From: Ulvibacterium marinum
GTDB taxonomy: Bacteria; Bacteroidota; Bacteroidia; Flavobacteriales; Flavobacteriaceae
Length of the DNA stretch: 64,000 bases
Assembly: GCF_003626755.1 (NCBI RefSeq)
Contig: NZ_RBCJ01000005.1
Span: 1-64,000, forward strand
Direction of reading: 5' to 3'
Part shown: positions 52,959 through 60,912 of the stretch, in pieces
Layout of the letters: the number at the start of each line of letters is the position of its first letter
Position numbering within the stretch: position 1 is the first letter of the stretch
The notes under the pieces: generated by a model
Told to the model about the DNA's origin: nothing
Seen by the model: the letters and a program-made list of their open reading frames with translations, nothing else
Database searches by the model: none
Position numbers and translations under genes: made by a program

Positions 52959-54032
52959 TTATTTTCTTAAGATGTCATATAGTTTCACGTTCAAGAACAG
53001 ATTTTCGATGCCTACCTTTTCCTGTTTGAGAATTCCGATTTTTTCCAGTTCGTAGAGGTACTCGGCTGCAGTTTGCCGTTTGGCGATGTTCTGATCCACC
53101 AAGAATTTGACCTTGCAATAGGGTTGTTCAAAAAGAAGCTCTATAAGTTCCTTTGAATACACTCTTGTTGGCAACTTCTCTTTTGCATAGGATATAGTCT
53201 CATCCATCAAATGGTCAATGGCATTGATTTTTTCCAAGGTGTATATTGCGGTTTTTTCTATTGCCTTGAGCATGAAAAGAATCCATCCTTCCCAATCTTC
53301 TTTTTCGGTTACCGCTTTAAGTTTCTTATAGTAATCATTTTTGTTCTCAATAATGAATTTGCTCAAATACAATATAGGGGCATCTATTAAATTCTTTTCA
53401 ACCAAATACAAAATATTTAGCACCCTTCCCGTTCTTCCGTTTCCATCAGGAAACGGATGTATGGCTTCGAACTGATAATGCATCACGGCCAATCGAATCA
53501 AATCGTCCAGACCATCCTCCGCATGGAGGAAGTCTTCTAAGTTTTTCAATAAATCCCGAATCAGTTTTTCTCCTTCCGGTGGGGTATAAATCGTTTTGCC
53601 ATTGCTGGTTATTTTGGTGCCAGGAGTATTTCGTATACCAATATTGGTTTCCTTGATTGTTTGGACAATTGAGATAAAGGTGTTCGTGCTAAGAGGCTTT
53701 TTGTCCAGATTTCTATAACCTTCCCACAATGCGTGTCGATAGCGAAGTACCTCTTTTGTTTGAGCATCGACAGTATTGGTCTTTGCACTAAAGGCCTGAA
53801 ACAAGCTATCTTGGGTAGTAACAATATTCTCAATCTCCGAGCTATCCTTTGCTTCTTGGAGGGTAATGGCATTGACCAGCCTGGATTGATTGGGAATCTC
53901 ATCTGCTCGCCCTTTTAACTCCGCCAAGACCCTAGTAGCCTGAATGGTTTGTTTTAAGATTTTCTTTGCTTCCAAATCCTTTTTGGGAGGCAATAACGGC
54001 AATTCATTATATGGTTTCTTAGGATTATACAT
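52959..54032 (-). CDS. class II Fic-domain adenylyltransferase with C-terminal wHTH
   Basis: 357 aa. Fic_N part (NELPLLPPKKDLEAKKILKQ), an inhibitory helix motif of the (S/T)xxxE(G/N) kind seen as SSEIEN near 64, and the Fic motif HPFPDGNGRTGR near 190-201 with all active residues. A regulatory C-terminal winged-helix-like part (VDQNIAKRQTAAEYLYELEK) follows. Fic proteins transfer AMP to a Tyr/Thr/Ser of a partner; the N-terminal motif silences the activity. No antitoxin gene adjoins. TCGACAT repeats lie just upstream and may be bound by its own wHTH (inference). Confidence 0.88.
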   Translation of the reverse strand: MYNPKKPYNELPLLPPKKDLEAKKILKQTIQATRVLAELKGRADEIPNQSRLVNAITLQEAKDSSEIENIVTTQDSLFQAFSAKTNTVDAQTKEVLRYRHALWEGYRNLDKKPLSTNTFISIVQTIKETNIGIRNTPGTKITSNGKTIYTPPEGEKLIRDLLKNLEDFLHAEDGLDDLIRLAVMHYQFEAIHPFPDGNGRTGRVLNILYLVEKNLIDAPILYLSKFIIENKNDYYKKLKAVTEKEDWEGWILFMLKAIEKTAIYTLEKINAIDHLMDETISYAKEKLPTRVYSKELIELLFEQPYCKVKFLVDQNIAKRQTAAEYLYELEKIGILKQEKVGIENLFLNVKLYDILRK

Positions 54033-54034
54033 GA

Positions 54035-54116
54035 TTTCGACACATTGGAATGGTTATGTTGAAGTCATCGACATAATTCAAATATATGTCGAAATTATGG
54101 ACTATTATCGACATGT
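54035..54116. promoter_or_regulatory. TCGACA repeats upstream of the Fic gene, operator candidate
   Basis: A perfect inverted repeat TCGACATA (54068-54075), 9-nt spacer, TATGTCGA (54085-54092), plus further copies TCGACA at 54037-54042 and TCGACAT at 54108-54114. All are within 85 bp of the Fic start codon and span the expected promoter. The Fic protein ends with a winged-helix-like part, so self-control is possible. Confidence 0.5.
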
Positions 54117-54257
54117 ATGGATTATTGTTCATTCTGTTGATACTACTGGTAAGGAGCTTACCCCAAATCTTACCCTGAACTTTTCGCTCGGATCCTGTCC
54201 GGTTTTTGTAGTGTTCCGGTAGATAAACGTTAGGCAAAAACCAGATAGGGCGCAGCC

Positions 54258-54443
54258 CTACTTTTGATCTGGAACGCTGTCCCGCTTTCTGGCCCACTTT
54301 TGATAATCCTTGTAAATTATTGGGTGGTCATCGAAATAATCCTTTTCCCTGCCCAGACTTTCTTTTTCGATTTTCATTATCACGGCCTTCTTTTCGTTCA
54401 GAGCCACCAGCCAATCCGCGATATGGTCGATTATCTTTTTCAA
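54258..54443 (-). CDS. small cytoplasmic protein of unknown function
   Basis: 61 aa, highly charged (MKKIIDHIADWLVALNEKKA, YQKWARKRDSVPDQK). No family recognised. The composition looks coding, but length and isolation keep confidence low. 54444-54752 holds no other gene; it has the hairpin AGCGGC-ctcttc-GCCGCT at 54574-54591 and the terminator at 54614. Confidence 0.35.
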   Translation of the reverse strand: MKKIIDHIADWLVALNEKKAVIMKIEKESLGREKDYFDDHPIIYKDYQKWARKRDSVPDQK

Positions 54444-54613
54444 TGCTCCTAACTATTGATTTCAAGATACTTAAAAAGGATTTGTTGGTGTATTTGATTA
54501 TCGATGGGATGCCGGATTATCTGGATGGATGTAAAAAAAATTGTGCGCAGGGAGAAGAAAGGTCAAGCGGCCTCTTCGCCGCTTGTGCTTTCTCGCAGCT
54601 CCAAGGGGGTCAG

Positions 54614-54630
54614 AAAACCCAGAGGGTTTT
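54614..54630 (+). terminator. short terminator-like hairpin
   Basis: AAAACCC, loop AGA, GGGTTTT followed by one more T. Symmetric, so it would work on both strands; it would stop minus-strand transcription after the kdgK/PL6 operon, which ends at 54753. Confidence 0.5.
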
Positions 54631-54752
54631 TCTATTTCCGCTGAGGCTTGGGAATAATATTATCAATAGTAAAGTCCTGAAAATAGATTGTAGTGCCTAA
54701 AAAGGTTGGTTTTAATGAATTATTCCAAAAACGGTTTAGATTCATGGAAAAG

Positions 54753-55766
54753 CTACCTTCTGATTGCACCTGAAGTATCCCCTTTCATTAAGCTTATCAC
54801 GTTTTCCAAGGAAACCATATTCACGTCCCCAGGAACCGTATGTTTTAAAGCACAAGCCGCTGAGGCAAAGTTCAGGGCCTGTAGGTCATCATCATAATGC
54901 AATAACCCATAGATGAGACCGGACGCAAAGGCATCCCCGGTGCCAACCCGATCTATGACATGGGTAATGTTCAGCATTTTGGTTTTGATATACTCTTCCC
55001 CATTCCACATCTTACCTTGAATTTGCTGATGGGAAGCACTTAATGATTTCCTGGTTTTCCCTACTACTTTTTGAATTTTTGGAAAGGTGTCCATTAGCTG
55101 CTTGGCACCAACCCCGAATTTATCACCCGATTCGCCAAGGCCAAACATTTCACGTATTCCACGAGTGCTTGTTATCACTATATCACAATTTTGCACCAAC
55201 TCCGGTATCACCTCCTGCATGGTCTTCCCATACTTCCACATATTATCACGAGAGTTTATATCACCTGAAACTTTAATGCCCATTTTCTTCGCTGTTTTAA
55301 CGGCATCGAGACAGGTTTTTGCCGCTCCTTCCGAAATGGCAGGGGTTATGCCTGTCCAATGAAACCAATCGGCATCCTTGAGTACATTTTCCCAATCGAT
55401 CATTTTAGGTTTGATCAACGAAAAAGAGGAACCTTCCCGTTCATATATCACTTCACTTGAACGGTGCACTGCCCCCTTCTCAAGAAAATACTTACCAATC
55501 ATGTTATCGCCATAAATGACATGTTCGGTACTTAGCCAGTGCTTGCGCAAAAATTGGGTAGCGGCTTTTCCCAAGGCATTGTCAGGAAAACGGGTCACGT
55601 GGGCTGCTTTCATTCCGAGGTAGGCACATGAAATGGCCACGTTGGCCTCACCACCTCCGTAAACAAGGTCCAATGAGTTGGCCTGGGCAAATTTTTCGTA
55701 TCCAGGCGGCGAAAGACGCATCATCACTTCGCCAAATGTGATTACTTTTTTAGGTATGGAGTTCAT
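54753..55766 (-). CDS. kdgK: 2-keto-3-deoxygluconate kinase (PfkB family)
   Basis: 337 aa from the ATG at 55766 (MNSIPKKVITFGEVMMRLSP), preferred because the upstream ATG would overlap the PL6 stop. PfkB motifs: VYGGGEANVAISCAYLGMKA near the N-terminus and the ATP/anion-hole signature DRVGTGDAFASG with catalytic Asp near the C-terminus. Phosphorylates KDG, made from alginate via DEH, to KDPG. It is the last gene of the minus-strand half of the alginate locus. Confidence 0.85.
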   Translation of the reverse strand: MNSIPKKVITFGEVMMRLSPPGYEKFAQANSLDLVYGGGEANVAISCAYLGMKAAHVTRFPDNALGKAATQFLRKHWLSTEHVIYGDNMIGKYFLEKGAVHRSSEVIYEREGSSFSLIKPKMIDWENVLKDADWFHWTGITPAISEGAAKTCLDAVKTAKKMGIKVSGDINSRDNMWKYGKTMQEVIPELVQNCDIVITSTRGIREMFGLGESGDKFGVGAKQLMDTFPKIQKVVGKTRKSLSASHQQIQGKMWNGEEYIKTKMLNITHVIDRVGTGDAFASGLIYGLLHYDDDLQALNFASAACALKHTVPGDVNMVSLENVISLMKGDTSGAIRR

Positions 55767-55798
55767 TTTGATTTTTTTTGACCGAAAAGATTGGTTTA

Positions 55799-58111
55799 TC
55801 AATACATCAATTTTAATGGCAGGTTTTGTTCTACTATAATTTGGCCAGAATTTTTCAAGGTGTTATTGGATTCAGAGTTGTTCTTGGCACCCCATAAACG
55901 AGCTACCAATTTTACTTTGTTGTTCTGAAAAGTATTGTTTGAAATATCAACATTGATGATGCCGTAGGTATTTATCAAAATGCTATTCTTTTCGTCTGCT
56001 CCGCAATTTTTGAATGTAGAACCTTTGACAATCAAGTTGCCCCCAACAGTGGATTCATCATAACCACCGCGATAGTAATCGATAACATTTTGGTTCACGT
56101 TTTCAAATTGACAGTCAACAACATAAAGGTTTTCGGCATTATATTCGCCACGGTCGTCATCTTCTGAGGATAATTTCAATCCGTTCGTGCAGTTTTTTAT
56201 AATCGTGGATTTAAACATTATAAACTCTGAGAACGAGTGCTTGTAGGCTTTCAGCACATATTCGAAGTCTGATATTTCAGAATCGATTACTTTCAAATTA
56301 TAAAGACTGCTCATGTTTTCTTTGAGGCTGGCAAAAGCATAGTTTTCGCCCGAACCTACAAGTTTGACCGCCTTTAAGGTAAGCTCTCCTTTCGGATTCA
56401 TTTTAAAGGCAGGAGTTCCGGCATTTCCAGAATATGTAATTAAAGATTTTTGTAACGTATCAGCCGATTGCAGGGTTAATTTTTTGACGATTGTAAGTGA
56501 TGAATCTACTTCGTACCGATTTGAGGACAATTCTATAATATCCCCGTCATTGGAATTCGTAACTGCGTTAACCAATTCTTCAGATGTCTTCACAACATGG
56601 ATTTTAGGTTCTGCTTCAGTAGGTATCGGGTCAAACCAATCTGGCCCATACAAAGACAGGTCCATAATATTGGGTGGTGTTGGATTGTTCCCATTTACGG
56701 CACCGATGGAGTTGGTTTCTGTTCTAGGCTTGCCAAAAATATCTTCTGAAATCTGTTCGAACTCGAACCCCTGATAGACTTCGATATCTGGAAAGCTTGA
56801 TGCTGGTATCCAAATATTTTCTTCCAACTTGCTCATGGAGAAATCTATCTGTTTAAGGCCTTCTACGCCTTCAAAGTCCATCCCTTGATTGTTGATGACG
56901 TTATTTTTGAAAGTTATCCCATTTATGGAGTCGTAACGTACAATTGGAATTTCATCCCCTTCAGAATTATAAATGACATTGTTGGCTACAAGGGTTCGTA
57001 TGGGTGTTTCTGACCTAATCTCGGATGGGGGGAGCACGTCTTTCTGATCAACATTTGAACCTACGCCAAATTGCCAAGGTGATTTGCAATCGACCCAAGT
57101 ATTATAGGCCACTACCACATCAGTAACCTGAATGTACCTATTTATGGCAGACCGCCGAATACCATTCATTACAGCCAGGGGTGCCCTGAAAATCTCCCCT
57201 TGTAGGTTATAAAAATAGTTGTTGGTCACCCAGTGTCCCGTGCCTATGAGCCGTATGCCACCAATATGGGGTGAATTTTCATCACCGATAAAATAGTTGC
57301 CATCAACTGTACAATAATTTCCATGACGAGTGACCAAGGATCCCTCGCTTTTATAAAAAACATTGTTTCGAAATTCATTGAAGTTGCTTTTGCTCGAAAT
57401 GATTTCCACTTCGCCATTACACTTTTCAAATAAATTATTGGCCACCAAGGTATTGCTTGGCGATATCGAGGTACTACTGTTACCAAGCTGTATCGTTTCG
57501 GCACTCGGTCCACCTTTGGGCGGTCTTGGGCCAAAGTGATTGTTGATGATTTTGTGGTGGTTTTTGATACTTTGATTCCCCTCGATATCCACTCTTATGG
57601 TTGGTCCCCTGTTTGATTTTCCTGCTAAATAGCAATGGTCTAACTGGTTGTGTCGACCTTTAAAGAATACCCAGAGGTCTTGCATATTTTTCTGGGGTTT
57701 ATTGAAATCTTTTATCACGCAGTTTGTAACCCGGCTATGGTTTGCAAGCGTATCTTCATTGATAAAGAACTGAATAACAGATTGAGATGGCGAAGCGCCA
57801 TTCTTAAAATGGAGTCCGTCTACTACAAGATGCTCACCTCCTAATTTCAAATCTGATCGCCCTTTTACTATTACTTCACCTGGGGTTTCGGCTCGAAGTG
57901 TTATGGGCTGGTATTCTGTTCCTTGGCCTACGAAACGAATCTGCACATCTTCCCATTGACCGTTGGCCATTATAATTTCGGTGCCAGATTCAGCATTTGA
58001 AATGGCCTCATTTAATTCATCGGCATTTGAGACCAAAACCTTATTGGTTTTTTTCGGCTCACAACTGGCAAGTACAATCAATATGGTTATTAGTATTGGC
58101 AAGTGTTTCAT
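55799..58111 (-). CDS. PL6 alginate lyase lipoprotein (chondroitinase B-like)
   Basis: 770 aa from the ATG at 58111 (MKHLPILITILIVLASC), chosen because the upstream ATG would overlap the decayed isomerase. No acidic export signal follows the lipobox Cys. The right-handed parallel beta-helix starts near residue 30 (LRAETPGEVIVKGRSDLKLG) with the PL6 active-site region (NEFRNNVFYKSEGSLVTRHG, the Lys and Arg being the Brønsted base/acid candidates). A second beta-helix-like half covers about 480-770 (SNRYEVDSSLTIVKKLTLQS). Two-domain PL6 enzymes degrade alginate, often polyMG or polyG. 33 bp upstream of kdgK. Confidence 0.88.
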   Translation of the reverse strand: MKHLPILITILIVLASCEPKKTNKVLVSNADELNEAISNAESGTEIIMANGQWEDVQIRFVGQGTEYQPITLRAETPGEVIVKGRSDLKLGGEHLVVDGLHFKNGASPSQSVIQFFINEDTLANHSRVTNCVIKDFNKPQKNMQDLWVFFKGRHNQLDHCYLAGKSNRGPTIRVDIEGNQSIKNHHKIINNHFGPRPPKGGPSAETIQLGNSSTSISPSNTLVANNLFEKCNGEVEIISSKSNFNEFRNNVFYKSEGSLVTRHGNYCTVDGNYFIGDENSPHIGGIRLIGTGHWVTNNYFYNLQGEIFRAPLAVMNGIRRSAINRYIQVTDVVVAYNTWVDCKSPWQFGVGSNVDQKDVLPPSEIRSETPIRTLVANNVIYNSEGDEIPIVRYDSINGITFKNNVINNQGMDFEGVEGLKQIDFSMSKLEENIWIPASSFPDIEVYQGFEFEQISEDIFGKPRTETNSIGAVNGNNPTPPNIMDLSLYGPDWFDPIPTEAEPKIHVVKTSEELVNAVTNSNDGDIIELSSNRYEVDSSLTIVKKLTLQSADTLQKSLITYSGNAGTPAFKMNPKGELTLKAVKLVGSGENYAFASLKENMSSLYNLKVIDSEISDFEYVLKAYKHSFSEFIMFKSTIIKNCTNGLKLSSEDDDRGEYNAENLYVVDCQFENVNQNVIDYYRGGYDESTVGGNLIVKGSTFKNCGADEKNSILINTYGIINVDISNNTFQNNKVKLVARLWGAKNNSESNNTLKNSGQIIVEQNLPLKLMY

Positions 58112-58121
58112 ATCATTTATT

Positions 58122-59069
58122 TTAAGCTTCTTTCCAAAATTCTTGAATCGCATTCAAATCTTTTTTCATGGCATCAAAGACTACTTTTTTGTCTATCGTG
58201 ATTTCTTTTCTGCCTTTTTCTACTCCGCCCAAAGGATATTCAAGGTGCAATGATGTAGGCGGTTTTAGACCGTAACCCTTTAGAATTTTAAAATAGTTTT
58301 TAAAATCCACCATACCCTCACCTATTGGTACGTTCACAATTTTCCACTGACCATCCATTTTTCCCCATTTGAAATCCTTAATCACGATGTTCTTTATAGA
58401 TTAGTGCAATAAATGAAGTCCGTTTTTCCATGACTTTCCGGCTTCCACCATGACATGACGGATATCGTATAGCGTGCCGAAACAATCTGGGTCTGCGGTT
58501 TTGAGCAGTTGCTCTATTTCCCAATAAGATGCCCCGATTTTAGTTCCCGTATGATTTTTGATAGCAACCGATAATATCATTTTGCTTATTGGCTTCACTT
58601 AATTCTTTTATTTTTTGTTGATAGAAAGCCATTGACTCCTGCATCGACTTATTTTAAAAATAATTAAACCAATCACAGCGATAAAACTTTACGCCCCGTT
58701 CGGCAGCGGCCTCAATTATTTCACTGTTGTATGGTCCATTCACGTCATTAATGGCAAGGTTATCCGTTCACAGGAAGAACCAACCACTTTGATATCTGGG
58801 ATAGCTTTGGGCAAATTGGTTTCAACATTTTCTGGTAGCACATGACCTTTGGGACGTTCCGTTAAATCCAATCCAGAAAATCCAAGTTCTTTTGAAATTT
58901 GTGCCGCTTCCTTTACATTTATAAAGTGCAGGTGTTTTGAGAAAAGATGCACCTCTAATGGCTCGTTCAACTCCTCTATACTAAAAAAGGACCATGGCGA
59001 AGTAGCCAAAGGTATCAACATTACGGTTGCCCCAACGTTCTTGATAAACTTTCGCCTACATATTGCCAT
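58122..59069 (-). pseudogene. decayed sugar-phosphate isomerase/epimerase-like gene
   Basis: Three remaining pieces align in order with the intact protein at 59835-60809: 59069-58740 (N-terminus, EVHLFSKHLHFINVKEAAQI, LDLTERPKGHVLPE), 58598-58401 (GTLYDIRHVMVEAGKSWKNG) and 58385-58122 (IKDFKWGKMDGQWKIVNVPI, SLHLEYPLGG). Between them the reading frame breaks at least twice, with one stop after FNYF (near 58650) and one in frame at 58401-58403 (TAA just before SIKNIVIKDFKWG). The paralog beside it is intact, so loss is probably tolerated. Xylose isomerase-like TIM barrel (AP_endonuc_2). Confidence 0.85.
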
Positions 59070-59109
59070 TTTAATTAAGTTTTATTTATCACCGGTTCAT
59101 TCTTAATGT

Positions 59110-59823
59110 TCAACTTTTCGTCGATGACCAATCCTCAAAATCCTCTAAAGTCTTTGGGTCTGTTGGCGGATAAAGACCAATTATGGTTTGTCCCTCATTT
59201 ACTTTTTCCAGCACAAATTCCTCAAACAAAGTCATTTTAATGCATTCTTCTGCAACTTCCTCAGCCAAATGCACCGGAATCACCATTACCCCATCGTCAT
59301 CACCAACAATAAAGTCTCCGGGAAACACTGCAACATTACCACACCCAATAGGTTCGTTAATGGTAATAGCTTGGTGCAAGGTTAGATTAGTGGGGGCAGA
59401 TGGTCTTTGATGAAAAGAGGGAAAATCCAGATCAGCGATTTCAGCAGAATCGCGAAAACCTCCATCAGTAACAATCCCCGCCGCACCCCGCTTCAAAAGT
59501 CTTGTGACCAAAATGGAGCCTGCCGAAGCAGCCCTGGCATCTTTTCGACTGTCAATGACCAGAACAAAACCTTTTGGGCATTCTTCAACAGCAATGCGCT
59601 GTAAATGCTTAGGGTCTCTGAACACTTCTATAGGATTTAAGTCTTCGCGTGCAGGAATGTATCTAAGCGTATAGGCTTGCCCTACCATAGTTGTCTTGAC
59701 CAGTCCGAGGGGTTTAACTTCTTGAATGTACTGGTTTCGCAACCCCAGTTTAAAAAGGCAGGTGGCAATGGTGGCCGTACTTACCTTTTTAAGTTTTTCT
59801 TTTGTAGGTATTTTTTTTTGCAC
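59110..59823 (-). CDS. RraA-like aldolase (HMG/CHA aldolase superfamily)
   Basis: 237 aa if started at GTG 59823, which gives the usual 13 residues before KVSTATIATCLF; a TTG at 59856 that overlaps the isomerase stop is the alternative. The RraA fold signature is GDFIVGDDDGVMVIP near the C-terminus with GAAGIVTDGGFRDSAE and RVIDSRKDARAASAGSIL-like strands before it. Members are class II pyruvate aldolases or RNase E inhibitors; the former suits this locus. No KDPG aldolase gene is visible in the window, so a role in cleaving an alginate-derived keto acid is possible but unproven. Confidence 0.75.
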   Translation of the reverse strand: MQKKIPTKEKLKKVSTATIATCLFKLGLRNQYIQEVKPLGLVKTTMVGQAYTLRYIPAREDLNPIEVFRDPKHLQRIAVEECPKGFVLVIDSRKDARAASAGSILVTRLLKRGAAGIVTDGGFRDSAEIADLDFPSFHQRPSAPTNLTLHQAITINEPIGCGNVAVFPGDFIVGDDDGVMVIPVHLAEEVAEECIKMTLFEEFVLEKVNEGQTIIGLYPPTDPKTLEDFEDWSSTKS

Positions 59824-59834
59824 TTTATATTCTA

Positions 59835-60809
59835 TTATGGTTCTGCCCTTTTCCAAGTTTCCTTTAGAAATGTCAGATCTTTTTTTATCTGTCCGAAGAC
59901 TTCTTTTTTATCCATGGTAATTTTTGGTGCTCCCTGTTCTGCTCCACCCAAATCATATTCCAAGTGTAGCGAAACGGGCACATTGATTTTATACTTTTTT
60001 AGAAGGGAAAAGTAGCGGTTAAAGTTTACCACACCTTCACCAAGAGGGGTGTTGACAGGGACTTTTTTACCATTTTTAATTCCCCATTTAAAATCTTTAA
60101 TCACGATACTATTGATATACGGTCGTACCTGTTCGAAACCAATTTCCCAATTATCACCATCTATCACCATGGCATGTCGTATATCATATTGACTACCCAT
60201 GTATTTGGTAGTGGTCATTTTTAGAAGTTGGTAGATATACGAAATCGGTAATCCCAGAGTACTGCCTACATGATTTTGATACCCACCATGCAAACCAAGT
60301 TCTTCGCTAATATTTTCTAACGAGCCAAAAACCTTTGAATGCTCTTCTATTTGCTCGGAAAAATCTTTATCGTGGCTATATTTCAACCAACCCGCGCGAT
60401 AGTGGGTAATTCCTAGGTTACGGGCAATTTTCAGTACATTCTTACTTTCAGAATGCCTGGTATCGGTTATGTTGGTTGTGATTATCCTAGATTGTAATCC
60501 AAAGCATTTCATGGCAGCGACTGCATGTGGCAGGTCATCCGTTGCCCTTTCAGGTAAGACGTGCCCCTCGGGACGTACCGTCAAATCCAATCCCTCAAAA
60601 CCCAGATTGGCAGCGGCTTCCGACATATCATTGTAATTCAGAAATTGTAGGTGCTTCGAAAATAAATGTACTTCGATGTCATTGGTAGTAGATGCCTTGG
60701 GCGTATAATTAAGAATGTTGCCTAAACTCATAAGTGGAATGACTCCCAGTGCCGTTGCTGAGAGCCTTGAAAAATCTCTCCTCGAAAGGTATTCTATATC
60801 TTTTTCCAT
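59835..60809 (-). CDS. sugar-phosphate isomerase/epimerase-like protein, Tat-like leader
   Basis: 324 aa from the ATG at 60809 (MEKDIEYLSRRDFSRLSATA), where SRRDF with the hydrophobic stretch after it looks like a Tat signal. The body is an AP_endonuc_2/xylose isomerase-like TIM barrel: GFEGLDLTVRPEGHVLPE, LHGGYQNHVGSTLG, MGSQYDIRHAMVIDGDNWE, SLHLEYDLGG. These are the metal-binding His/Glu/Asp positions of the family. The decayed paralog lies downstream. The role in alginate breakdown is not known; it starts 104 bp from the divergent PL7 gene. Confidence 0.75.
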   Translation of the reverse strand: MEKDIEYLSRRDFSRLSATALGVIPLMSLGNILNYTPKASTTNDIEVHLFSKHLQFLNYNDMSEAAANLGFEGLDLTVRPEGHVLPERATDDLPHAVAAMKCFGLQSRIITTNITDTRHSESKNVLKIARNLGITHYRAGWLKYSHDKDFSEQIEEHSKVFGSLENISEELGLHGGYQNHVGSTLGLPISYIYQLLKMTTTKYMGSQYDIRHAMVIDGDNWEIGFEQVRPYINSIVIKDFKWGIKNGKKVPVNTPLGEGVVNFNRYFSLLKKYKINVPVSLHLEYDLGGAEQGAPKITMDKKEVFGQIKKDLTFLKETWKRAEP

Positions 60810-60853
60810 TTTGATTTGGATTTTCAGATTATTCCATGTTTTTGCCTTAAAAA

Positions 60854-60884
60854 TTTGCAAGTGTTGCAAATATATGTATTTTTG
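60854..60884 (+). promoter_or_regulatory. Bacteroidota promoter before the PL7 gene
   Basis: TTTG (60854-60857), 19 nt, then TATTTTTG (60877-60884), which matches the TAnnTTTG -7 consensus exactly. The predicted start of transcription is near 60890, about 23 bp before the ATG at 60913. Confidence 0.7.
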
Positions 60885-60905
60885 GTGAACCAATCTGGTA
60901 AACCA
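60882..60905. promoter_or_regulatory. two TGGTRAACCA palindromes, repressor operator candidate
   Basis: TTGGTGAACCAA at 60882-60893 and TGGTAAACCA at 60896-60905, the cores 13 bp apart. They cover the -7 box and the expected transcription start, the classical place for a LacI/GntR-type repressor. The regulator gene is not in the window. Confidence 0.6.
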
Positions 60906-60912
60906 ATTTAAA

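Noticed and set aside
54229-54235. GTTAGGC resembling an integron attC core
   Set aside because: No paired RYYYAAC-type core with the expected hairpin and no cassette array or integrase nearby; a 7-mer match is too weak.
54025-54297. 90-aa minus-strand ORF over the Fic upstream region
   Set aside because: It covers the operator-like repeats and overlaps the start of the Fic gene and the small gene at 54258; no coherent protein pattern.
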